64,000 nt of DNA from Hyunsoonleella pacifica. GTDB lineage: Bacteria; Bacteroidota; Bacteroidia; Flavobacteriales; Flavobacteriaceae. The translations under genes were made by a program, and so were the position numbers. This document shows, one piece after another, positions 17,591 to 26,178 of this stretch. The notes beneath the pieces are model-generated. The model was not told the DNA's origin. It searched no databases and worked only from the letters and a program-made list of their open reading frames with translations. The DNA lies in NCBI RefSeq assembly GCF_004310335.1, contig NZ_SIRS01000006.1, positions 243,865 through 307,864 of the forward strand, given 5' to 3'. Each line of letters opens with the position of its first letter. Position 1 is the stretch's first letter.

Positions 17591-18002
17591 AATAGAGGAT
17601 TTAAGGATAATTGATATTCCTAAAATAACTGACCCCCGAGGAAATCTTTCTGTAATAGAAAAGGATATTATACCTTTTGATATTAAGCGAATATATTATT
17701 TGTTTGATGTTCCCAGCGGTTCGTACAGAGGTGGACATGCACACAAGGAGTTAAGTCAATTTTTAATAGCTGTAAGTGGGAGCTTTGATGTTATACTAAA
17801 AGATGGAAATCACAAAAAACGTATTACGTTAAATAATCCCTCTAAGGGATTACTGATAACTCCAGGTATATGGAGAGAACTTGAAAATTTCTCATCTGGA
17901 GCTATTTGTTTGGTAGTAGCATCTGATGTTTATAAAGCGGAGGATTATATAGATGATTTTGATACTTATGTGGCTTATAATAAATCAAATAATAGCGATT
18001 AG
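17577..18002 (+). CDS. FdtA/QdtA-type dTDP-sugar 3,4-ketoisomerase (WxcM-like cupin)
   Basis: The 141-residue cupin resembles dTDP-4-keto-6-deoxyglucose 3,4-ketoisomerases (FdtA/QdtA). Visible motifs are DPRGNLSVIE near the N-terminus, RGGHAHKELSQFLIAVSG with the paired His residues of the active site, and a C-terminal VVASDVYKAEDYI with DYI typical of the family. The product is the 3-keto sugar used by the DegT enzyme encoded just upstream. No rmlA or rmlB gene for the dTDP-sugar precursor is in the window. It overlaps the second flippase by 14 bases and the converging glycosyltransferase gene by 18 bases. Confidence 0.88.
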   Translation: MKQAKIEDLRIIDIPKITDPRGNLSVIEKDIIPFDIKRIYYLFDVPSGSYRGGHAHKELSQFLIAVSGSFDVILKDGNHKKRITLNNPSKGLLITPGIWRELENFSSGAICLVVASDVYKAEDYIDDFDTYVAYNKSNNSD

Positions 18003-18914
18003 TTTTCTGAATAATTTGTTCTGACTTGCATAATAATGTATGTAATCCTTAACGTTTTTAGATTTAATGTTTTGGAATACTTCCTCCCCAAGTTCTTTTT
18101 TTTCAAAATATCCTGCAAAAAATAGAAGTTCTTTATGGGAATTGTTGTGAAAACTCTGTTTTATATTTTCAGGGTAGCTATACTTTTTAGCCATGTAATC
18201 AAATAAATTTCGCATTTGATTGTTCAGAAAAAAGTGGTTTTCGAATGTTTTTTTGTGAGAATACGAAGTGTCATGAACTCTGTAGGTAACCAAACTTTCG
18301 ATAATTCTACTAAAATTAGTATTCATGATCATATCTACCAAGATTGGATAATCTTCAATAGTCAAGTTCATCTTAAAGTAAGTTTCAAAATCAACATATT
18401 GGTATAATAAATCTTTGTTGTAACAAAGCCCAACTGGAATTATTTTTCCCATTAAAACAGCATTTAAGTATGCTGTTTTTGAAGCGGTTATTATTTTTCT
18501 GTTTTTAAAGCGAATTATACGGCCGTTTTTATCATCAAGCCTGTCGTACCCACAATCAACAAAACCTATATTGGTATCCTTTTGTAATGCATCTACCATT
18601 TTTTGGAGTGCGTTTTCAGATTGAATTATATCATCTCCAGCCAAATCAAAAACATATTTTCCATTGCATCTATCAAGTGTAGTTTTAAAATTTTTTAAAA
18701 TACCTAATTGCGTTTCATTACGTTCTAATTTAATTAAGGTTGGATATTGGAGTTCGTATTTTGTTAGGATATCTGTAGTATTGTCAGTAGAACAATCATC
18801 ACCAATAACTATTTCATATTCAAAGTTTACCTTTTGGTTAACTATGGATTCAAGGGTAATCTCTATGTGCTTCTCATTATTATAAGTTAGAAGATGAACA
18901 GATAAGAGTGTCAT
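17985..18914 (-). CDS. glycosyltransferase family 2
   Basis: A 309-residue GT-A fold enzyme: LLSVHLLTYNNEKHI at the N-terminus, the nucleotide-binding GDDCSTDNTTDIL, and a GDD motif in VFDLAGDDIIQ where DxD-type metal binding occurs. There is no membrane segment, so it acts at the cytoplasmic face of the membrane. It transfers a sugar to a glycan being built; donor and acceptor cannot be predicted. It is the only minus-strand gene inside the locus, with its own TACATTTG promoter box, and its 3' end overlaps fdtA by 18 bases. Confidence 0.88.
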   Translation of the reverse strand: MTLLSVHLLTYNNEKHIEITLESIVNQKVNFEYEIVIGDDCSTDNTTDILTKYELQYPTLIKLERNETQLGILKNFKTTLDRCNGKYVFDLAGDDIIQSENALQKMVDALQKDTNIGFVDCGYDRLDDKNGRIIRFKNRKIITASKTAYLNAVLMGKIIPVGLCYNKDLLYQYVDFETYFKMNLTIEDYPILVDMIMNTNFSRIIESLVTYRVHDTSYSHKKTFENHFFLNNQMRNLFDYMAKKYSYPENIKQSFHNNSHKELLFFAGYFEKKELGEEVFQNIKSKNVKDYIHYYASQNKLFRKLIAII

Positions 18915-18936
18915 TTAGCAATTAGTTGTATGGGCA

Positions 18937-18944
18937 CAAATGTA
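18937..18944 (-). promoter_or_regulatory. -7 promoter box for the GT2 gene at 17985
   Basis: On the minus strand this reads TACATTTG, an exact TAnnTTTG match 22 bases before the start codon of the glycosyltransferase. It is arranged back to back with the box at 18989-18996. Confidence 0.5.
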
Positions 18945-18988
18945 ATTCTTATAATTAAGAAATATTTAAGTTAGTTAAAATAATCGAT

Positions 18989-18996
18989 TATTTTTG
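18989..18996 (+). promoter_or_regulatory. -7 promoter box for the GT4 genes at 19031
   Basis: TATTTTTG matches TAnnTTTG exactly and is 34 bases before the start of the first GT4 gene. It is divergent from the box at 18937-18944. Confidence 0.45.
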
Positions 18997-19030
18997 ATGC
19001 TAATTTTTAGCTGATTAGTTGTTGTAAAAA

Positions 19031-20113
19031 ATGAAAATAGCTTTAGTAGGATATAGGTTAAATAGAGGAGGAGCAGAACGGGTAGCGGCTATCTTATCTG
19101 TTTTTTTTCATGAAAAAGGATTAGACGTCCATAATATAATAGTAATAGATGATATTGCATACCCTTATGCTGGAACTGTTGAAAATCTGGGGAAATTAAA
19201 GAATAAAACCAATGGAGTGTTTAATAAGGCTAAACGATTAATTGCGCTTAGGAAGTATCTTAAAAAACATTCTTTTGATTTTATTATAGATTTCAGGTTT
19301 AGAATAAAGCCTATCCAAGAGCTACTAGTAGCTAAGTATGTTTACAATGCCAAAACCATTTTCACGGTTCATAGTGCAAAATTAAATAGTTACATGCCGG
19401 ACCAATCATTTTTAACCAGAATGATGTACTCAGATGCCTTTAAAGTTGTTGCTATAACTCAAGATATGCAAAACATGATTGAGCAAAAGCATAATTTAAA
19501 GAATGTAATGACTATTTACAACCCAATAAATATTCAAGAAGTTAAAGAAAAAGCATCAGATAAGGTCTCTTTAGATTATGAATATATTATTGGTGTTGGG
19601 CAGTACGATACCAATGTAAAGCAATTTGATAAGCTTATATATGCCTATTCAAAATCAATACTTCCCAGTAAGAATGTTGCATTAGTTATTTTAGGAGAGG
19701 GTTCTAGAAAAGAAAAACTTTTAAGTATTGCTGAAAAAAACGGAGTGAAGGACAAGGTGCATTTACTTGGGTTTAAAAATAATCCATATAAATACATAAA
19801 AAGAGCAAGGTTTTTTGTATTATCAAGTTCTCATGAAGGTATGCCGATGGTAATGTTGGAAGCTTTAGCATGTGGCACCCCAGTAGTTGCCTTTAACTGT
19901 AAAACTGGACCAAGAGAGATAATTATTGAAGGAGAGAATGGGTTACTGGTAGAAGATCAAAATATTGATGAATTATCGAACTCTATGAGTTTGTTTGTGA
20001 GCGATGAAGCGTTATATGATAAATGTAAATCTCAAGCATTATCTACCATTGAAAAGTTTTCTTTAGAGCGAATAGGCGAGCAGTGGCTTGAGTTAATGGG
20101 AATTGAAAAATGA
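19031..20113 (+). CDS. glycosyltransferase family 4, first
   Basis: The 360-residue GT-B enzyme has the N-terminal donor-site loop NRGGAERVAAILS and the C-terminal EX7E motif in SSSHEGMPMVMLEALACG, both typical of retaining GT4 enzymes. These act at the cytoplasmic membrane face on lipid-linked glycans. Its stop codon overlaps the next GT4 start (ATGA), so the two are cotranscribed and translationally coupled. The sugar specificity is not predictable. Confidence 0.91.
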   Translation: MKIALVGYRLNRGGAERVAAILSVFFHEKGLDVHNIIVIDDIAYPYAGTVENLGKLKNKTNGVFNKAKRLIALRKYLKKHSFDFIIDFRFRIKPIQELLVAKYVYNAKTIFTVHSAKLNSYMPDQSFLTRMMYSDAFKVVAITQDMQNMIEQKHNLKNVMTIYNPINIQEVKEKASDKVSLDYEYIIGVGQYDTNVKQFDKLIYAYSKSILPSKNVALVILGEGSRKEKLLSIAEKNGVKDKVHLLGFKNNPYKYIKRARFFVLSSSHEGMPMVMLEALACGTPVVAFNCKTGPREIIIEGENGLLVEDQNIDELSNSMSLFVSDEALYDKCKSQALSTIEKFSLERIGEQWLELMGIEK

Positions 20114-21192
20114 TAAAGCTACTTTATATAGCTACTAATTTAAATACCTCAGGAGGTGTTGCAAGGGTACTTGCTGTAAAATTAAATTATTTAGTAGAAG
20201 AATACCCTTATGAAATACATATTTTAAATACTCATGGGGGTTCAGATAATTTATTTTTTGATTTTAATAGAAAAATCAAAATACATGAATTGATAAGAGA
20301 AAGAAATAAAATAAAGGATTTTATTAGTTATAAAGGAAAACTAAACAAAAAAATAAAGGTTATTAACCCAGATATAATTATTAATTGTGATAATGGGTTA
20401 AAAGGCGCTTTATTACCACTTTTATTAAAAGATAATGAGAGTCCTTTAATTTATGAAAATCATAATAGTAAGAATGCCAGAGCATCATCTGTTTTAGATA
20501 ATATTAAGCTTAAATTGTCGTTTTTTATTTTCTCTCTATTGTCAAGTAATTACAGGAAAGTGATAGTATATAGACTTGACAATACAAATAAAAAAACAAA
20601 GAACTATCAAGTAATTCCAAACCCTATAGGATTTAATATTGCAGATAGTAGTAGTACTCTTAACAATAAAGTTGCTATAGCAGTAGGAAGAGTATCATAC
20701 CAAAAAGGTTATGATAAATTAATGAAGATATGGGCTTTAGTTTGTAAGAAACACTCAGACTGGAACCTACATATATATGGAGAAGGAGATAATAGTGAGC
20801 TGATAAAACTTGCAAAAAAACTAGGAATAATATCTAAAGTGCAATTTTATAAACCAGTTAAGGATATAAAGAGTGTGTATTTAGATGCTTCAATATTGTT
20901 GAATACTTCTAGATACGAACCTTTTGGGTTGGCTGTAACTGAAGCAATGGCATGTGGATTACCTGTTGTGGCTTTTGAAAATACACAAGGTCCAAAAAGC
21001 TATATAAATGATGGAGAAAATGGATTTCTAGCTCAAGGTAGTGATTACGAAGATTATGCCAATAAAGTTGGTTTGCTTATAGAAAATAAAGAGGAAAGAA
21101 GAAGAATTTCAAAATCTGCAAAAGATACTATGAAAGCATACGAACTTAACAAAATCATGAAGCAATGGCATGATGTCTTCCAGTCAATATAA
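20110..21192 (+). CDS. glycosyltransferase family 4, second
   Basis: A second 360-residue GT-B enzyme: the N-terminal loop is TSGGVARVLAVKLN, a Rossmann segment AVGRVSYQKGYDKL follows, and the EX7E motif is in TSRYEPFGLAVTEAMACG. It overlaps the preceding GT4 gene by 4 bases and converges on a GT2 gene with 5 bases between stops. Equal length to its neighbour is typical of GT4 and need not mean recent duplication, since the sequences differ strongly. Confidence 0.91.
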   Translation: MIKLLYIATNLNTSGGVARVLAVKLNYLVEEYPYEIHILNTHGGSDNLFFDFNRKIKIHELIRERNKIKDFISYKGKLNKKIKVINPDIIINCDNGLKGALLPLLLKDNESPLIYENHNSKNARASSVLDNIKLKLSFFIFSLLSSNYRKVIVYRLDNTNKKTKNYQVIPNPIGFNIADSSSTLNNKVAIAVGRVSYQKGYDKLMKIWALVCKKHSDWNLHIYGEGDNSELIKLAKKLGIISKVQFYKPVKDIKSVYLDASILLNTSRYEPFGLAVTEAMACGLPVVAFENTQGPKSYINDGENGFLAQGSDYEDYANKVGLLIENKEERRRISKSAKDTMKAYELNKIMKQWHDVFQSI

Positions 21193-21197
21193 TAGTA

Positions 21198-22094
21198 TTA
21201 TTCTCTGTTTAAATCAGAATAGCACATATAGGATATTTTATAAAATTGAAACAAAATAATTAATGGATTACTGCTTAATAGGTGCTTTCTCAAGATGTTT
21301 TTTAAACTTTTGTAAAATAACGAAAAAAGAAAATTAAGTTTTATAGACTTTAGTAAGATAAATTTAGAAAGTAAATCATTTTCGTGTATTTTAATTTTAC
21401 CGTTATAGTGTAAGTTTAACAGGGTGTTTACAGCAAACTCTGTTTTGTTTATGTAAGTTTCACTATCTTCTAAGCCTAAGTGATACACACTATTATCTAT
21501 ATGTAATACAGGAACTTTATGTAATTTTAATTGCGGGCCAAAGAAGATATCCATACCATATGAGTTTCCCACAGAATCTAATCTAAAACGGTTATATTGC
21601 TCTTTTTTAATTAATATGTTTGCTGCTGAAGTTATCTTATAGGGGGTTTTGTTACGTTCTTTAGAAGTTACCCCTTCACATTGTTTTCCATATTTCCAAC
21701 GAAGTAAACTTTTTTGTTGTGGTTTTTCGTTTTTATAACTAATACCACCAAAAACAATATCATATTTAGAGGTTTGTAATGCGTTTAAATAATTACTTAT
21801 AAATAAATCATCCCTTAGCTCTACATCTGCATCGAGTAGTAATATCCAGTCATACTTAGAATAATTACAGAGGTGTTGTCTAGTTATAGCAATACCGTTA
21901 TTACTTTCTGAGAATAGATAAGATGTATAACTAAGTTCATTTATAGATGAATTTATCTGAGATATGCTTGAGTTAGATTTGTCATCCAAACAAATAATTT
22001 CAAAATCTACATTAGATTTGATAGCTTGTTTGTGGATCTCACTTACGAGTTGAGTAATATCATAATTATAAACAGGAATTAAAATTGAAAGCAT
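21198..22094 (-). CDS. glycosyltransferase family 2, downstream of ftsE
   Basis: The 298-residue protein begins MLSILIPVYNYDI, has a nucleotide loop ICLDDKSNSSI and a metal-binding DAD in WILLLDADVELRD, all typical of GT2. The acceptor region GNSYGMDIFFGPQLKLHKV follows. The start codon lies 2 bases after the ftsE stop on the same strand, so ftsE and this gene probably share a transcript even though the enzyme belongs functionally with the glycan locus. Confidence 0.89.
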   Translation of the reverse strand: MLSILIPVYNYDITQLVSEIHKQAIKSNVDFEIICLDDKSNSSISQINSSINELSYTSYLFSESNNGIAITRQHLCNYSKYDWILLLDADVELRDDLFISNYLNALQTSKYDIVFGGISYKNEKPQQKSLLRWKYGKQCEGVTSKERNKTPYKITSAANILIKKEQYNRFRLDSVGNSYGMDIFFGPQLKLHKVPVLHIDNSVYHLGLEDSETYINKTEFAVNTLLNLHYNGKIKIHENDLLSKFILLKSIKLNFLFSLFYKSLKNILRKHLLSSNPLIILFQFYKISYMCYSDLNRE

Positions 22095-22096
22095 AC

Positions 22097-22780
22097 TTAT
22101 CCTTTCCTTTGTACCACCTCATAAACCTGATTCTCATCACACTTTAGTGTTTTGCTTGGGTACTTTAAAAGTAAAGCATAATCATGAGTGGCCATAAGTA
22201 TGGTATTACCATTTTTATTAATGTCTTGAAGTACTTCCATTACTTCCACGCTGGTTTGCGGGTCTAAGTTTCCAGTAGGTTCATCAGCTAAAATAAGTTC
22301 AGGGTTGTTTAGCAGAGCTCTAGCAATTGCCACTCTTTGTTGTTCTCCACCAGAAAGCTCATGAGGAAATTTAAAGCCTTTAGTTTTCATCCCTACTTTG
22401 CTTAGGACTTCCTCAACACGAGTATTCATTTTGTCTTTATCTTTCCAGCCTGTAGCTTTTAAAACAAAAAGTAAATTGTCGTTTATAGTTCTATCAATTA
22501 ATAATTTAAAATCCTGAAATACAACACCTAATTTTCGTCTTAAAAAGGGAATATCTTTTTCTTTTAATGTTTTTAAATTATAATCAACAATGGAACCCTC
22601 TCCGTCACTTAAAGGTAAATCACCATACAATGTTTTCATAAAACTACTTTTCCCCGTGCCAGTTTTACCAATTAAGTAGACAAATTCGCCCTTACTAATT
22701 TCAACATTAACACCAGAAAGCACCAAACTTTCGCCTTGGTAAATAGAAGCATCTTTAAGTTCTAGAATGGTTTCAGACAT
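22097..22780 (-). CDS. ftsE: cell division ATP-binding protein FtsE
   Basis: A 227-residue ABC ATPase: Walker A GKTGTGKSSFMK at about 38-49, signature LSGGEQQRVAIARAL at about 142-156, Walker B LILADEPT and the His switch ATHDYALL. The pattern KLGVVFQDFKLL is typical of FtsE, which works with the membrane partner FtsX to activate peptidoglycan hydrolases at the division site. No ftsX is adjacent. MacB/LolD-type ATPases are the main alternative, but the VFQDFKLL stretch and length favour FtsE. Confidence 0.9.
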   Translation of the reverse strand: MSETILELKDASIYQGESLVLSGVNVEISKGEFVYLIGKTGTGKSSFMKTLYGDLPLSDGEGSIVDYNLKTLKEKDIPFLRRKLGVVFQDFKLLIDRTINDNLLFVLKATGWKDKDKMNTRVEEVLSKVGMKTKGFKFPHELSGGEQQRVAIARALLNNPELILADEPTGNLDPQTSVEVMEVLQDINKNGNTILMATHDYALLLKYPSKTLKCDENQVYEVVQRKG

Positions 22781-22986
22781 AAAATAGTAATTTCAATATA
22801 CAAGTTTAGTGCTTATCGTTTAATGGAACAACCATTAAACAGTTTTTCTTAATATTTATTGCTTTTAAACCGTTAGACCAGAGTCGTTTTTTAATATTTA
22901 ATAAGTTAGTTTATAATTCTAGCACGATTGTTGCGTTATATGTTGTGAAAGTTTCCAAAATGAATATTTTGGTTTCCATTGAATTT

Positions 22987-23011
22987 GTCATTCTCGCAAA
23001 TGTGGGAATCA
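22987..23011. repeat. degenerate copy of the short palindromic repeat
   Basis: GTCATTCTCGCAAATGTGGGAATCA is a decayed member of the GTCATTCCTGCGAAGGCAGGAATCTC family found at 27947, 29413, 45615, 46001 and 59124. It lies between ftsE and the TPR gene. Confidence 0.4.
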
Positions 23012-23023
23012 CAAACCTTTGTT

Positions 23024-23031
23024 TATCTTTG
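23024..23031 (+). promoter_or_regulatory. -7 promoter box for the TPR gene
   Basis: TATCTTTG matches TAnnTTTG exactly, 29 bases before the start of the TPR protein gene. No clear -33 box. Confidence 0.5.
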
Positions 23032-23060
23032 AATTTCATCAAACAAAAACCAAATACTAA

Positions 23061-26000
23061 ATGAAGCTAAAGCATAGTATTTCTATACTTGTATTATGTG
23101 TTTCAATACAAGTTTTTTCACAAGCATCGGCGGTTTACACTAATAGTTTAGCAGATTATCAAAAGGCATTAAGCCTGTATAATAATCAGCAATATTTAGC
23201 AGCACAATCGTTATTTTCTAAAATAAGAAAGTCTACAGAAAAAGAAGGTGTAAAAGGCGATTGCACATATTATATAGCTAATTGTGCTGTACGATTAAAT
23301 CAACAAAATGCAGATCAGTTAATCAATAATTTTGTTGAAGAATATCCTACAAGTACCAAGCGAAACACAGCGTTTGTTGATGTTGCAGATTACTATTTTA
23401 CTAATGGAAAATATGCTTATGCTAGAAAATGGTATAGTAAAGTTGACGAAGCAGCATTATCGAGAAAAGAACGTCAGAAGTTTTATTTTAATAATGGTTA
23501 TACAGCATTCATAACAAAACAATATAAAGATGCTAAAACCTATCTTAGTAGAGTAGAGAATTCTCCAGAATATGGTTCTCAAGCAAAATATTACATCGGG
23601 TTTATGGCCTATGAAGGCGACGATTACGATAGGGCCACTGAATATTTTGAACAAGTTGAAGATCAAGAGCGATACAAAGAAAAGTTATCTTATTATCAAG
23701 CTGATTTAAACTTTAAACTAGGGAAATTTGAAAAAGCTATTGCGTTAGCCAAAGCAAGATTAGATTCTAGCGATGAGGATGAAGTATCAGAGCTTTCAAA
23801 AATAATAGGAGAGAGTTATTTCAATCTAGAGCAATATGCTGAAGCTATTCCTTATTTGCAAGCTTATAAAGGCAAAAAAGGAAAGCGTGATAGAACAGGT
23901 AAGTGGAATAATACAGACTTTTATCAATTAGGATATGCGCATTACAAGCAGGGCGATTATGAAAGTGCAATTTCAGAATTTAATAAGATTATTGGAGGAA
24001 ATAATAATATTGCCCAAAATGCATACTATCATTTAGGCGAGAGTTACATTAATCTTGATAAAAAACAAGAAGCGTTAAATGCGTTTAGAAATGCCTCTGA
24101 AATGGATTTCGATTTAAAAATTCAGGAGGATGCATGGCTAAATTATGCGAAGATTAGTTATGAAATAGGGAATCCATATCAGTCTGTGCCGCAAGTATTG
24201 GCAGGTTATTTAGATAAATATCCTAAAACAAAATACAAAGAGGAGATTGAAACACTTTTGATAGATTCTTATATCACTTCAAAAAATTATGAGGAAGCAC
24301 TTAATCTTTTAGAAAAGAAAAAAAGCTTTGAAAATAAAAAAGCCTACCAAAAAGTAGCATTTTATAGAGGATTAGAGTTGTATAATGAAAATCAATATTT
24401 AGAAGCTGAAAGTTTATTTGATAAGTCTCTAGGCGAATCTTTAGATGAAACATTTACTGCTAGAGCAACGTTTTGGAAAGCCGAAGCAGATTATAATTTA
24501 ACTAATTATGAGGACGCTTTAGTAGGGTTTAAACAATTTATACAACAATCTACAGGGATGGATGTGCCAGAGCAAAATAATATTGATTATAATTTAGCAT
24601 ACACATATTTTAAACTGAAAAACTATGATCAAGCATCAAACCATTTCAATCAATTTATTTCAAAACGAAGTGATGATAAAGTAAGATTGAATGATTCATA
24701 TTTACGTTTAGGAGATGGTTATTTTGTATCTAGCAAATACAATCAAGCAATAAATGCGTATGGAAAAGCCATTAAGATGAATGAAGTAGAGTCTGACTAC
24801 GCATTTTTTCAAAAGGCAATAAGTACAGGTTACGCAGGTAATCCTTCAAAAAAGATAAAAGAACTAGAAGTGTTTGTTGGAGAATACCCAAAATCTAAAT
24901 TACGAGATGATGCTTTGTATGAATTAGGAAATTCCTATGTAAAAGCAAATCAAACCGATAAGGCTATGGCGAGGTATGACAAATTGAACTCAGAATATAG
25001 AATGAGTTCATTTGTTCCAAAATCGTTGTTGCGTCAAGGTTTAATTCATTATAATGCCAATAAAAATGAAGCAGCTTTAGGTAAATTTAAAAATGTAGCA
25101 AGTAAATATCCTGGAACTCCAGAAGCGGTACAAGCAGTATCTACAGCAAGATTAATTTATATTGATTTAGGACGTGTAGATGAATATGCAGCTTGGGTAA
25201 AGCAATTAGATTATGTTGAGGTTACTGATGCTGATTTAGATAATACGTCTTATGAAGCAGCAGAAAAACAATATTTAGAAGGCAATACAGATGCAGCAAT
25301 AAAACAATTTAATAGTTATTTAAATAGTTTTCCTAACGGTATTCATAATCTGCAATCACATTTTTATTTAGGGCAACTGTATTATAAAAAGAATTTAATT
25401 GCTAATGCAGCACCGCATTATAAATTTGTGGTTGAAGCATCGCAAAGTGAGTTTACAGAAGAAGCATTATCAAGATTATCTCAATATCACTTAGAAAATA
25501 AAAGTTGGAATGAAGCAATTCCATTATTACAACGTTTAGAGATTGAGGCTAATTTTCCTCAGAACGTGGTTTTTGCGCAATCTAATTTAATGAAAGCCAA
25601 TTATCAATTAGAAGATTACGGCAATGCTGTCGCTTATGCAGAGAAGGTATTAAAAAGTTCTAAAATTGATAATAAGATTAAAAGTGATGCACATATTATT
25701 ATTGCGCGTTCAGCTATAAAAACTGGCGATGAAGCTAAGGCAAAATCGGCGTATAAAAATGTACAAAAAGTAGCAACAGGCGAAACCGCAGCAGAAGCAT
25801 TGTATTATAATGCTTATTTTAAAAATAAAGATGGCAAGTTTAAGGCATCCAACATAGCAGCACAAAAATTAGCAAAAGATTATTCAGGTTACAAATATTA
25901 TGGTGCTAAAGGTTTAGTGGTCATGGCACAAAACTTTTATGCACTAAAAGACGCGTATCAAGCCACTTATATTTTAGAAAGTGTAATAGAAAATTTTAGT

Positions 26001-26096
26001 CAGTTTGATGATGTTGTAGAAGAGGCACAAACAGAATTAAACCGAATAAAACGAGAAGAAGCAAAAACAAATTCATCAATAGCGCCGCAAGATTAA
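23061..26096 (+). CDS. large secreted TPR protein
   Basis: The 1011-residue protein begins with a signal peptide (about 1-20, ending VFSQ/A) and consists almost entirely of tetratricopeptide-like helix pairs. Repeated patterns such as YYHLGESYINLDKKQEALNA and KFEKAIALAKARL recur about every 34-40 residues to the end. It is therefore a long periplasmic superhelical scaffold, perhaps bound to the outer membrane. No catalytic motif is visible. The outer-membrane beta-barrel gene follows 82 bases later on the same strand, which suggests that the two work together, for example in envelope assembly or secretion. Partner and function are inference. Confidence 0.85.
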   Translation: MKLKHSISILVLCVSIQVFSQASAVYTNSLADYQKALSLYNNQQYLAAQSLFSKIRKSTEKEGVKGDCTYYIANCAVRLNQQNADQLINNFVEEYPTSTKRNTAFVDVADYYFTNGKYAYARKWYSKVDEAALSRKERQKFYFNNGYTAFITKQYKDAKTYLSRVENSPEYGSQAKYYIGFMAYEGDDYDRATEYFEQVEDQERYKEKLSYYQADLNFKLGKFEKAIALAKARLDSSDEDEVSELSKIIGESYFNLEQYAEAIPYLQAYKGKKGKRDRTGKWNNTDFYQLGYAHYKQGDYESAISEFNKIIGGNNNIAQNAYYHLGESYINLDKKQEALNAFRNASEMDFDLKIQEDAWLNYAKISYEIGNPYQSVPQVLAGYLDKYPKTKYKEEIETLLIDSYITSKNYEEALNLLEKKKSFENKKAYQKVAFYRGLELYNENQYLEAESLFDKSLGESLDETFTARATFWKAEADYNLTNYEDALVGFKQFIQQSTGMDVPEQNNIDYNLAYTYFKLKNYDQASNHFNQFISKRSDDKVRLNDSYLRLGDGYFVSSKYNQAINAYGKAIKMNEVESDYAFFQKAISTGYAGNPSKKIKELEVFVGEYPKSKLRDDALYELGNSYVKANQTDKAMARYDKLNSEYRMSSFVPKSLLRQGLIHYNANKNEAALGKFKNVASKYPGTPEAVQAVSTARLIYIDLGRVDEYAAWVKQLDYVEVTDADLDNTSYEAAEKQYLEGNTDAAIKQFNSYLNSFPNGIHNLQSHFYLGQLYYKKNLIANAAPHYKFVVEASQSEFTEEALSRLSQYHLENKSWNEAIPLLQRLEIEANFPQNVVFAQSNLMKANYQLEDYGNAVAYAEKVLKSSKIDNKIKSDAHIIIARSAIKTGDEAKAKSAYKNVQKVATGETAAEALYYNAYFKNKDGKFKASNIAAQKLAKDYSGYKYYGAKGLVVMAQNFYALKDAYQATYILESVIENFSQFDDVVEEAQTELNRIKREEAKTNSSIAPQD

Positions 26097-26178
26097 ATTA
26101 GTTTGGTAATCACAGTATTTAGAAATCAAAAACTGTTAATCGTTGTTCGTTAATCAAAAGAATCAAAAATTAAATCCT

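Noticed and set aside
12891..22094. Glycan locus as a recently transferred island
   Set aside because: GC content and codon use look like the surroundings, and no integrase, IS or tRNA insertion was found at its ends; transfer cannot be shown from this window.
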